From Treponema sp. (GTDB lineage: Bacteria; Spirochaetota; Spirochaetia; Treponematales; Breznakiellaceae), in the NCBI GenBank assembly GCA_031281925.1, contig JAITES010000047.1, positions 1 to 13,673 of the forward strand: 13,673 nucleotides of DNA, read 5' to 3'. The notes beneath the pieces were generated by a model. That model had not been told where the DNA came from. It made no database searches and worked only from the letters and a program-made list of their open reading frames with translations. The stretch's first letter is position 1, and each line of letters begins with the position of its first letter. Of this stretch, positions 1 to 6,816 are shown piece by piece. The position numbers and the translations under genes are program-made.

Positions 1-2105
1 TGACCCAGATCTATCTGCAGGGGTATGGACGCAGGATTCCCCGATACGGCGACATTGAGCATAGAATTCCCGACCGGAAGATTCGATGGATTATCTACAT
101 ACGCGGCCAGATCTGCCGGTAGATTATCCGCATCAAGCCGCCAGACCCTGAACGCGATGGTTCCGTCGGCAAGCCCGTCATCGTCTTCAATGGTTCCCGT
201 GAGGCGTGCGCTGTCGCCGAGAAGGTTGCTTGCCCTGTTATCGGGATGGAGGATCGACTTGGCATAACCGGGCCCGTTTTCTTCCTGCATATTTTCGACG
301 CCGGTATTGAAATCGGTAAAGACGATTACCGGTTTGTCGGTTTCCTGATCTACATTGAGTACTTTAACTCCGGAAATACCCACGTTGCCCGCGTTATCCA
401 TTGCGAGCAGGTAGAAAGAATGTTTCCCTTTGGCAAGAGAAGTGGTGTCGATATTTTGGCTGCCTCTAAAAAACCGGCTGTTCTTAAACTCTTCCTCTGT
501 AAAAGAATAATATTCCTGGTTGTTGGCAGCGGGAATACCGGGATTAGGAGCGCCGGAATAAAAACTGTCATAAAGCGCCCTGGGATCGCCGATCTGATCC
601 GGATCGATGACCCACTTCACCATCTCTATTTCCTGCGGCGGATTGCCGCCAACCTGTATCCATCCGGTTTTAATGCCGTAGGTATCCGAGGCATTCCCGT
701 GAACAGTAATTGTACCGTTTACATAATTAATGGGATAAGCGCCGCCTGGGGGAGTAGAGCCGGGGAAATATGCCCTGTAATAGGACTCGTTATATATCGA
801 TACTTCCCTGTCTACCATGTTTATCTGGGGTTTGGGAGGAGTCCTGTCAACAATAACATTGACAAAGGTACTGCCTTCCCCGCCTTCCCTGTTCTGTGCG
901 GTAAAAGTAAACTTGTAATTGCCGTCGGGAAGACTGCCAAGAGATACCACATAGTGGACTTTCCTTTGGGTGGTACTCGATGGATCCGCCGGATCTGCAG
1001 ACTCAATAGAAGCAGGAACGGTAATCTCACCGTTGACAGGCCCGTTATATTTGAGCATAACACTGCCGTCATTAATACCGGCTTCATGCCTCACAAGCGC
1101 GGTAAAGATCAGCGTGTCCGATTCATAGCTAAGCTCGGCTGCGGGAGAAGTAATCTCTATTTCAGGCGGTGTACTGACAATATTAATCCGCAGCCAGCCT
1201 GCCCTGTCGGCTGAGGGGAAGTACTGCTCCACCCCGCTCACGTCTCTTACAAGAAGCTGGAACCGGTAATACCCGGCGTCACGTTCATTGAGATGAAAGG
1301 TAGAGGGCACATAGGGATTCTTCCGTTCCGCCCAGATCGGGTTTCCTTCCGTCCAGCCGGATGTTCCGTAATCGTCAAACATGGACCAGTCCGCTGGTTT
1401 GGCCGCATCCCAGGCCGCCGGATCAGGAGAAGTCCCGCCGGGAAGAACAGCGGCGTCCACCGGCCAGAATTTTATCCTGGGATAACCGGGGGCAACGCCC
1501 TGGCGGTCGGAGGCCGTCGCCACAAAATCAAGGCCCTTGAGGAGGCTTATGGCAAGGCCCCCTCCGGGGTTGTCTTCATAGCTTTTACCCAGCCTGTTTA
1601 TATCCGCGGCCGTATAGGGGCCGGGACTTGCAAGTTCCAGGGTAGTAGGACTGTTCTTTATCGTATAGGAAAGTTTGGGAGTTTCAATTTCATTCACCGA
1701 ATCGGAAACCTTGAGCTGAACCGTCAGCTCGCCGTCGGTGTAGGCGGCGGTATCAAGTGTAAAGGCCCAGACGCCGCTTTCGGCATCATAGGACTGAACG
1801 GGGATATAACCTGTGGAGGAAAGATTAGAACTGCCGCCCCCGCCGGTAACAATTCCCTGAAAGGAAATATGGACGTATTCAACGATCTTGTCGTCGGTCG
1901 CAATACCCCTGAAGGTACGTGTTCCCTTGAGGAATTCCCCTGAAGAAGGTTCGGTAACGCTTATCTTGGGCGAATCCACATCTACCGTTCCCCCGAGGGA
2001 GACATTATTTTCACAGGTGGACAGTACAAAGCCGAACACGGCGATTAGAGCGGCGGCAAAAAAAGTACCCGGTTTAGGAGCAAAGAAGCTTCTTCTCAAG
2101 GTCAT
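1..2105 (-). CDS. Large Ig-like-domain surface lipoprotein, 3' end beyond window
   Basis: The reverse strand is open without a stop from the ATG at 2105 to the window edge, giving 701 residues of a longer protein. The N-terminus (MTLRRSFFAPKPG, then a hydrophobic stretch to residue 30) is a lipoprotein signal peptide ending in LSTC, so Cys31 is the probable lipidated residue; spirochaetes tolerate such relaxed lipoboxes. The rest is beta-rich with recurring Ig-like borders: DSPKISVTEP (about 45), STPPEIEITSP (311), DRTPPKPQIN (420) and ETDKPVIVF (588). Each is followed some 20-50 residues later by a strand with D-x-x-GI or DDDGL, typical of bacterial Ig-like/cadherin-like modules. Translation should start at 2105 because GAGGG lies six bases upstream and a strong promoter precedes it. 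It is probably exported and membrane-anchored; ligand or role is unknown. Adhesin or structural scaffold are guesses. Confidence 0.85.
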   Translation of the reverse strand, partial: MTLRRSFFAPKPGTFFAAALIAVFGFVLSTCENNVSLGGTVDVDSPKISVTEPSSGEFLKGTRTFRGIATDDKIVEYVHISFQGIVTGGGGSSNLSSTGYIPVQSYDAESGVWAFTLDTAAYTDGELTVQLKVSDSVNEIETPKLSYTIKNSPTTLELASPGPYTAADINRLGKSYEDNPGGGLAISLLKGLDFVATASDRQGVAPGYPRIKFWPVDAAVLPGGTSPDPAAWDAAKPADWSMFDDYGTSGWTEGNPIWAERKNPYVPSTFHLNERDAGYYRFQLLVRDVSGVEQYFPSADRAGWLRINIVSTPPEIEITSPAAELSYESDTLIFTALVRHEAGINDGSVMLKYNGPVNGEITVPASIESADPADPSSTTQRKVHYVVSLGSLPDGNYKFTFTAQNREGGEGSTFVNVIVDRTPPKPQINMVDREVSIYNESYYRAYFPGSTPPGGAYPINYVNGTITVHGNASDTYGIKTGWIQVGGNPPQEIEMVKWVIDPDQIGDPRALYDSFYSGAPNPGIPAANNQEYYSFTEEEFKNSRFFRGSQNIDTTSLAKGKHSFYLLAMDNAGNVGISGVKVLNVDQETDKPVIVFTDFNTGVENMQEENGPGYAKSILHPDNRASNLLGDSARLTGTIEDDDGLADGTIAFRVWRLDADNLPADLAAYVDNPSNLPVGNSMLNVAVSGNPASIPLQIDLG

Positions 2106-2143
2106 AAAAAACCCTCTTTCTCTGAAAAATAAATAAGTTACTG

Positions 2144-2159
2144 AAATAGTATACTATTT
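2144..2159. repeat. 16-base perfect palindrome covering the -10 element
   Basis: AAATAGTATACTATTT is identical to its reverse complement. It covers the -10 hexamer of the lipoprotein promoter and also presents TATACT on the plus strand (2150-2155). It could be a repressor operator or a symmetric -10 that permits initiation in both directions. No plus-strand -35 with correct spacing is visible. Confidence 0.5.
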
Positions 2160-2176
2160 TTATGCTGAAAATTCAA
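2148..2176 (-). promoter_or_regulatory. Sigma-70-type promoter of the lipoprotein gene
   Basis: Read on the minus strand, TTGAAT (2176-2171) and TATACT (2153-2148) are separated by exactly 17 bases. Each hexamer differs from consensus in only one or two positions. The predicted start of transcription is near 2141, giving a leader of about 36 bases before the ATG at 2105, with the GAGGG ribosome-binding site inside it. Confidence 0.65.
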
Positions 2177-2236
2177 CCATAAATCAAAAAATACTCATAT
2201 TCCGGTATGAAACCGGGCCGGACAGCTTTGGCGGGA

Positions 2237-2265
2237 TTGAAAGAGAAGGGAACGGAGGGTAGTAT
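2237..2265 (+). promoter_or_regulatory. Candidate leuS promoter
   Basis: TTGAAA (2237-2242), then 17 bases, then TAGTAT (2260-2265), a four-of-six match to the -10 consensus, with a TATATA alternative at 2263. The leuS ATG follows 30 bases downstream. The -35 is good but the -10 is mediocre, so this is a candidate only. Confidence 0.35.
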
Positions 2266-2295
2266 ATAGCTAAAATGTCGGCATAAGGAGCCCGT

Positions 2296-4794
2296 ATGGC
2301 GAAGTACCCCTTCAGTGAGATCGAACCCAAGTGGCAAAAGTACTGGGAAGAGCATAAAACTTTCAGGGCGGAGGAAGACCCGTCCTTCCCCAAAGAGAAG
2401 CGGCGCTATGTGCTGGATATGTTTCCCTACCCTTCAGGACAGGGGCTCCACGTCGGACATCCGGAAGGCTACACCGCCACGGATATTTACTGCCGCTACC
2501 TCCGAATGAACGGGTACAATGTACTGCACCCAATGGGTTTTGACAGTTTCGGGCTGCCCGCGGAAAACTATGCCATAAAGACGGGAACCCATCCCGCGGT
2601 AAAGACAAAGGCCAACATCGATCATTTCCGCAGTCAGATTAAATCTCTGGGCTTCTCCTACGATTGGGACAGGGAGGTGGTAACTTCCGACCCGGATTAT
2701 TTCAAATGGACTCAGTGGATCTTTCTCAAGCTTTTTGAAAAGGGTCTGGCCTACGAGGCGGAGACTCCCATCAACTGGTGTCCCTCCTGCAAGACAGGGC
2801 TTGCCAATGAGGAAGTTAAGGACGGCTGCTGCGAGAGATGCGGCGAAAAGGTAACCCGCAAACGCATCCGCCAGTGGATTCTCAAAATTACCGCGTATGC
2901 GGAACGGCTGCTGGAGGATCTGGATGATCTTGACTGGCCCGAACCTGTAAAGCTGATGCAGCGGAACTGGATCGGCAAAAGCGAAGGCGCCAATGTGATC
3001 TTCAGGATTGATACCGGCGCGGCGGGGGCGCCGGCAGAAAAACTTTCATGTAAAAAGGACGAAGAGCCCTTCATCGAAATTTACACAACCCGGCCCGACA
3101 CCCTCTTTGGGGCCACCTATATGGTACTGGCGCCTGAACATCCTCTGGTAAACAGAATTACTACCGCGGAACAGAGGGAGGCGGTGACGGCCTACCTTGA
3201 AGAGGCGGCCCGCAAGAGTGATCTTGAACGCACGGATCTTGCAAAGGAAAAGACCGGAGTCTTTACCGGGGCCTATGCCATTAATCCTGTCAACGGAAAA
3301 AAGATCCCCATCTGGGCGGCGGATTATGTACTCATAAGCTACGGTACCGGAGCCATCATGGCTGTTCCCGCCCACGATGAGCGGGACTGGGAATTTGCAA
3401 AGACATTCGGCCTCTCTATCATACAGGTTGTGGATCCAAAGCCTCCTGAACCGGGCCGGGATTATTCGGCGGAACCCGCGGAGTGCAGCGCCGCTTATGG
3501 CTATGCGGTAAACTCCGGGCAGTTCGACGGCCTTCCTACGGCGGAGGCGATCAAGGCTGTATGCGCCTGGCTTGAAAAGCAGGGCATAGGCAAGGGGGCC
3601 GTAAACTACAAGCTGCGCGACTGGATCTTCAGCCGGCAGCGTTACTGGGGAGAGCCCATTCCGGTGCTGCATTGCGAAAAATGCGGCGCCGAACGCGGCT
3701 CCGCGATTGTGCCGCTTAAGGAAGAGGATCTTCCGCTGGAACTCCCCGAAGTAAAAAGTTACACGCCGACAGGCACCGGGGAAAGTCCCCTGGCCGGAAT
3801 TGACGAATGGGTCAACACTACCTGTCCTGTATGCGGCGGCAAGGCCCGGCGGGAAACCAATACCATGCCGCAGTGGGCCGGTTCCTGCTGGTACTATCTC
3901 CGTTACCTCGATCCCAAAAACAGCGCCGCTTTTGCGGGAAGAGACGCAATCGACTACTGGGCGCCGGTGGATCTCTATGTGGGCGGAGCGGAACATGCGG
4001 TGCTGCACCTTCTCTACAGCCGTTTCTGGCACAAGGTTCTCTACGACCTGGGACTGGTAAATACAAAGGAGCCTTTCCGGCGGCTCATCAACCAGGGAAT
4101 GATCCTCGGCGAGGACAACCAGAAGATGAGCAAGAGCCGCGGAAATGTTATAAACCCCGACGACATTATCCACGATTACGGAGCGGATTCGATGCGGGTT
4201 TACGAGATGTTCATGGGGCCGCTTGAGGTAAGCAAACCCTGGATGACGGCCGGGCTCGTGGGAGTTTCACGGTTCCTGGAACGGCTCTGGAGCATAGGGG
4301 AGAAAACCGGAAACGAAGGGGAAATCAAAAAGGAAACGTTAAAAATCCTCCACAAGACCATCAGGAAGGTTTCCGAAGATACGGCGACTCTCAACTTCAA
4401 TACGGCAATAAGCGCAATGATGGTGTACTCAAGCGAACTTGCCAAACTGGAGAAGGTTCCCCTTTCCCTCTGGGAGCCTTTGGTGATCATGGTTTCCGCG
4501 TACGCGCCGCACCTTGGAGAGGAACTGTGGGAAAAGCTGGGACACACAGAATCGGTGTCAAAAAGCTCCTGGCCTGTGTTTGATCCCGGCCTGGCCGCGG
4601 ACAGCGAAAAAACCATAGTGGTACAGATCAACGGCAAGCTGCGGGACAAGTTCAGCGCGGCCGCCGGGACCGCCAAAGAAGAACTCGAAAAACAGGCGCA
4701 GGCCCTGCCCGCGGTTAAAGGCTGGCTGGAAGGCAAAACCGTAGTAAAGGTAATAACGGTAGCGGACAAGCTTGTAAATATAGTTGTAAAGTAA
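2296..4794 (+). CDS. leuS: Leucyl-tRNA synthetase
   Basis: Cytosolic class I synthetase that charges tRNA-Leu. The 832-residue protein is complete. Class I signature HVGH is at 52-55, inside the LeuRS-typical FPYPSGQGLHVGHPEGY, and KMSKS at 610-614. A first zinc cluster uses Cys162, Cys165, Cys178 or Cys179 and Cys182; a second uses Cys460/463 and Cys510/513. The CP1 editing domain is intact, with TTRPDT (264-269) and GTGAIMAVPAHDERD (350-364). The tRNA-binding C-terminal domain contains VVQINGKLRDKF (775-786). Between GMIL and KMSKS there are only a few residues, so the leucine-specific insertion of the E. coli enzyme is absent, as in Firmicutes-type LeuRS. AAGGAG five bases before the ATG fixes the start. 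It diverges from the lipoprotein gene and converges with tyrA. Confidence 0.98.
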   Translation: MAKYPFSEIEPKWQKYWEEHKTFRAEEDPSFPKEKRRYVLDMFPYPSGQGLHVGHPEGYTATDIYCRYLRMNGYNVLHPMGFDSFGLPAENYAIKTGTHPAVKTKANIDHFRSQIKSLGFSYDWDREVVTSDPDYFKWTQWIFLKLFEKGLAYEAETPINWCPSCKTGLANEEVKDGCCERCGEKVTRKRIRQWILKITAYAERLLEDLDDLDWPEPVKLMQRNWIGKSEGANVIFRIDTGAAGAPAEKLSCKKDEEPFIEIYTTRPDTLFGATYMVLAPEHPLVNRITTAEQREAVTAYLEEAARKSDLERTDLAKEKTGVFTGAYAINPVNGKKIPIWAADYVLISYGTGAIMAVPAHDERDWEFAKTFGLSIIQVVDPKPPEPGRDYSAEPAECSAAYGYAVNSGQFDGLPTAEAIKAVCAWLEKQGIGKGAVNYKLRDWIFSRQRYWGEPIPVLHCEKCGAERGSAIVPLKEEDLPLELPEVKSYTPTGTGESPLAGIDEWVNTTCPVCGGKARRETNTMPQWAGSCWYYLRYLDPKNSAAFAGRDAIDYWAPVDLYVGGAEHAVLHLLYSRFWHKVLYDLGLVNTKEPFRRLINQGMILGEDNQKMSKSRGNVINPDDIIHDYGADSMRVYEMFMGPLEVSKPWMTAGLVGVSRFLERLWSIGEKTGNEGEIKKETLKILHKTIRKVSEDTATLNFNTAISAMMVYSSELAKLEKVPLSLWEPLVIMVSAYAPHLGEELWEKLGHTESVSKSSWPVFDPGLAADSEKTIVVQINGKLRDKFSAAAGTAKEELEKQAQALPAVKGWLEGKTVVKVITVADKLVNIVVK

Positions 4795-4795
4795 T

Positions 4796-4814
4796 TCCGC
4801 TGCCTTTCAGCGGA
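4796..4814. terminator. Inverted repeat between converging leuS and tyrA
   Basis: TCCGCTG (4796-4802), a five-base loop and CAGCGGA (4808-4814) form a perfect seven-base-pair stem immediately after the leuS stop. The tyrA stop codon lies inside it. The position suits a shared bidirectional terminator, but the T-run after it is poor on both strands (CGATTTCTTT on plus), so efficiency is doubtful. Confidence 0.4.
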
Positions 4815-5724
4815 CGATTTCTTTAGTGTTCATGGAGACACGGCGTTCCCGCACGGCGGAGAGCCGCTCTTCGAGAGCCCGGGCGTCTCCCGCGTTGATA
4901 AGGGCCTTGAACGCGTCAAGGCTTCCTTCAAACTGCTCTATGCGGCGCAATAATTCTGTTTTGTTTTCGATAAAGAGTTCCGTCCACATGGGGGCGTTGA
5001 GCATGGCTATGCGGGTCAGGTCTTCAAAGCTGCCGCCGCCGAAACGGGTAATGGCGGTGTCTTCCTCACAGTCAATCAGGGCTCCGGCTATCACATGGCA
5101 GAGCTGGCTTGTAAAGGCAATCTTTCTGTCGTGTTCCTCCGCCGTGGTTTCCGTGATGCGCCCAAAACCCATGCGGTGGATAATGTTCTTTAGCCAGGAA
5201 AGGTTCTCTCTCCTGTTTTGGGCAAGCGGGGTGATGATATAGTTTTTCCCCCGGAAGTTTACAAGGCCCGAATTTTCAAAACCGCCTTTTTCCGCTCCCG
5301 CCATGGGGTGGCCGGGTATAAAGTCAAGATCCCGCCGGAGTGTCTTTTCGACCGCGGTAACAATGTTCCCTTTGATCCCGGCAATGTCGGTGATAAGCGC
5401 CCCGTTTTTGAAAGCCGGCATCCAGCGTTCCAGAAAACGCAGCATTGTTGAAGGGTTAAGGCAGAGGTACACAAAATCGGCACGGGGCAACACCGTTCCC
5501 GGCGCCTCGGTCTCCGCGGCAAGGGAGTAGCCTTCGTCGATGATGCCTTCCCCCAGGGCCGCCATGATGGTTTCGCCGTCCATGTCCAGGGCGATGATCC
5601 TCTCAGGCTTCAGGGCTTTAAGGGCTCTGGCAATGGCGCCTCCCATGAGGCCGAGACCGGCAACAGCGATACTGCACTCTTCAATGGGCTTCAAGCTAGA
5701 TCTTCTTTCCTTCAAGTTCCGCAT
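4807..5724 (-). CDS. tyrA: Prephenate dehydrogenase (tyrosine branch)
   Basis: Oxidatively decarboxylates prephenate to 4-hydroxyphenylpyruvate, the tyrosine precursor. The 305-residue reading has an N-terminal Rossmann fold with GLGLMGG (23-29). An acidic patch ALDMD at 45-49 follows the second strand, suggesting NAD rather than NADP. Typical TyrA motifs follow: TDIAG (112-116), GHPMAGAEKGG (138-148), a helix with SQLCH (206-210) and GGGSFEDLTRIA (229-240). No chorismate mutase or ACT domain is present, so it is a monofunctional dehydrogenase. The ATG at 5724 overlaps aroF by 29 bases and has a weak ribosome-binding site. A TTG at 5694, one base past the aroF stop and 13 bases after AAGGA, would remove ten non-conserved residues and may be the true start. 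It is the last gene of the serS-aroF-tyrA run. Confidence 0.93.
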   Translation of the reverse strand: MRNLKERRSSLKPIEECSIAVAGLGLMGGAIARALKALKPERIIALDMDGETIMAALGEGIIDEGYSLAAETEAPGTVLPRADFVYLCLNPSTMLRFLERWMPAFKNGALITDIAGIKGNIVTAVEKTLRRDLDFIPGHPMAGAEKGGFENSGLVNFRGKNYIITPLAQNRRENLSWLKNIIHRMGFGRITETTAEEHDRKIAFTSQLCHVIAGALIDCEEDTAITRFGGGSFEDLTRIAMLNAPMWTELFIENKTELLRRIEQFEGSLDAFKALINAGDARALEERLSAVRERRVSMNTKEIVR

Positions 5725-6721
5725 AGCTGCGGAGACGCGGCATCAACTGTGCAAAGACTGCCGGGGTAAGGGACTGTTCCCCGTCGCAGAGTGCATGTTC
5801 AGGATCGTTGTGCACCTCGATGATAAGGCCGTCGGCCCCGGCTGCAATGGCGGCCTTTGACATCTGCGGCACCATCCAGGAGACACCCGTAGCGTGGCTC
5901 GGGTCAACGATTACCGGGAGATGCGTCTTCCTTTTAAGCGCGGGAATTATGGCAAGATCGAGAACATTTCTGGTAAAGGTATCATAACTGCGGATTCCCC
6001 TTTCGCAGAGGATGACATCATCGTTTCCGCCGGCCATGATGTATTCGGCCGCCATGAGGAGTTCGGTCATGGTGGAAGAAAGTCCCCGCTTGAGGAGTAC
6101 GGGCCTGCGGCAGTGTCCCAGTTCCTTGAGGAGGGAGAAGTTCTGCATGTTTCTGGCTCCCACCTGTATCACGTCCACGTCTTCAAAGAGTTCCAGCTGA
6201 TGGATATCCATCAGTTCCGTTACGACCGGAAGGCCCGTTTCCTTTTTTGCCTGGAGAAGAAGGTCAAGCCCTTCCGGGCCCATGCCCTGAAAGCTGTAGG
6301 GACTGGTACGGGGTTTGAAGGCTCCGCCGCGCAGGAAACCTGCGCCCGCTTTCTTTACCGATTCGGCAAGGGAGAGAATCTGTTCCCGGCTTTCCACGGA
6401 ACAGGGACCCGCAATGATGCCGAGCCTCTCTCCCCCGATAACTCCGGCGGGGCCGCCTGCCGAGGGAATGGTAATGATGGTGTCGTCGGGATGGAACAGG
6501 CGGTTGACCCGCTTGTAGGGTTCCTGTACCCGGATCACCTTCTCCACAAGGTGATGGGCGGCAAGGGCTTCCTCATCAATGTGGGCCGTATCTCCCACAA
6601 GGCCGAGTACTATCTGTGCGGCCCCTTGTGAAAAGTTAATGGATACGCCCTGCTTTTCCAGAACCCGGACAAATTCCCGCGCCTCCTCCGGGGAGCTGTG
6701 CGGCTTGAGTACAATAACCAT
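5696..6721 (-). CDS. aroF: DAHP synthase, type I-beta with N-terminal regulatory domain
   Basis: 3-deoxy-7-phosphoheptulonate synthase condenses phosphoenolpyruvate and erythrose 4-phosphate, the first step of the shikimate pathway. Residues 1 to about 70 form a small ferredoxin-like (ACT-like) domain, as in the Thermotoga-type enzymes, where it mediates inhibition by aromatic amino acids; the (beta/alpha)8 barrel follows. Visible motifs are IIAGPCSVES (102-111), GGAFKPRTSPYSFQG (132-146), RNMQNF (190-195), LLKRG (209-213), IVDPSHATG (271-279) and EVHNDPEHALCDGEQSL (302-318). The expected metal ligands are Cys107, His276, Glu302 and Asp313. AGAGG five bases before the ATG fixes the start. It lies 19 bases after a 24-codon micro-ORF and overlaps tyrA, so the two enzymes are surely cotranscribed. 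Feedback control through the N-terminal domain is inferred from the family. Confidence 0.96.
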   Translation of the reverse strand: MVIVLKPHSSPEEAREFVRVLEKQGVSINFSQGAAQIVLGLVGDTAHIDEEALAAHHLVEKVIRVQEPYKRVNRLFHPDDTIITIPSAGGPAGVIGGERLGIIAGPCSVESREQILSLAESVKKAGAGFLRGGAFKPRTSPYSFQGMGPEGLDLLLQAKKETGLPVVTELMDIHQLELFEDVDVIQVGARNMQNFSLLKELGHCRRPVLLKRGLSSTMTELLMAAEYIMAGGNDDVILCERGIRSYDTFTRNVLDLAIIPALKRKTHLPVIVDPSHATGVSWMVPQMSKAAIAAGADGLIIEVHNDPEHALCDGEQSLTPAVFAQLMPRLRSYAELEGKKI

Positions 6722-6740
6722 ATAAACCTCTTTTTATTTT

Positions 6741-6815
6741 TTAATTTTGGCGCTGCCACAGAAGCGCCAGGGATACGGCTATTGCGCGGCGCGGGGCCGA
6801 TCCGGCAGTTTTCAT
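6741..6815 (-). CDS. 24-residue micro-ORF between serS and aroF
   Basis: A short frame on the minus strand starts ATG at 6815, one base after the serS stop (TAACATG), and ends TAA at 6741. Its ribosome-binding site AAAGAGG lies inside the last serS codons at ideal spacing (seven bases), as good as that of aroF. The peptide begins MKTAGSAPRR, continues with a hydrophobic run (AIAVSLALLW) and ends QRQN. Trp20 is the only aromatic residue. The segment is clearly richer in G+C than the A/T-rich bases after it. It could be a leader peptide for aroF-tyrA, a small membrane-active protein, or the remains of an inserted repeat. I do not recognise a family. Translation is plausible; function is unknown. 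Confidence 0.45.
   Translation of the reverse strand: MKTAGSAPRRAIAVSLALLWQRQN
6748..6769 (-). promoter_or_regulatory. Hairpin at the end of the micro-ORF, upstream of aroF
   Basis: TGGCGCT and AGCGCCA pair perfectly around an eight-base loop (minus strand TCTGTGGC) containing the micro-ORF's only Trp codon (6758-6756). The bases after it on the transcript are A-rich, so it is not an intrinsic terminator. A role in mRNA folding near the aroF ribosome-binding site, or no role, is possible. Confidence 0.35.
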
Positions 6816-6816
6816 G

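Noticed and set aside
246..1214. 322-codon plus-strand frame inside the lipoprotein region
   Set aside because: Antisense to a continuous minus-strand frame that has a lipoprotein signal, Ig-like motifs, promoter and ribosome-binding site; its own translation shows no family motif.
2207..2269. 20-codon plus-strand frame upstream of leuS as a possible leader peptide
   Set aside because: No ribosome-binding site, only one Leu cluster of no note, and it overlaps the candidate leuS promoter.
4096..4140. LeuRS lacking the leucine-specific domain as an anomaly
   Set aside because: The short GMILGEDNQKMSKS arrangement is normal for Firmicutes-type LeuRS, so it is not unusual.
3046..4173. 375-codon minus-strand frame inside leuS
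   Set aside because: Shadow of the unambiguous leuS reading, with no recognisable motif or ribosome-binding site.
5894..6631. 245-codon plus-strand frame antisense to aroF
   Set aside because: aroF carries all DAHP synthase motifs on the other strand; the antisense product is composition-driven.
6741..6775. Intrinsic terminator between serS and aroF
   Set aside because: The hairpin is good, but on the transcript it is followed by A-rich rather than U-rich sequence, and aroF continues immediately downstream.
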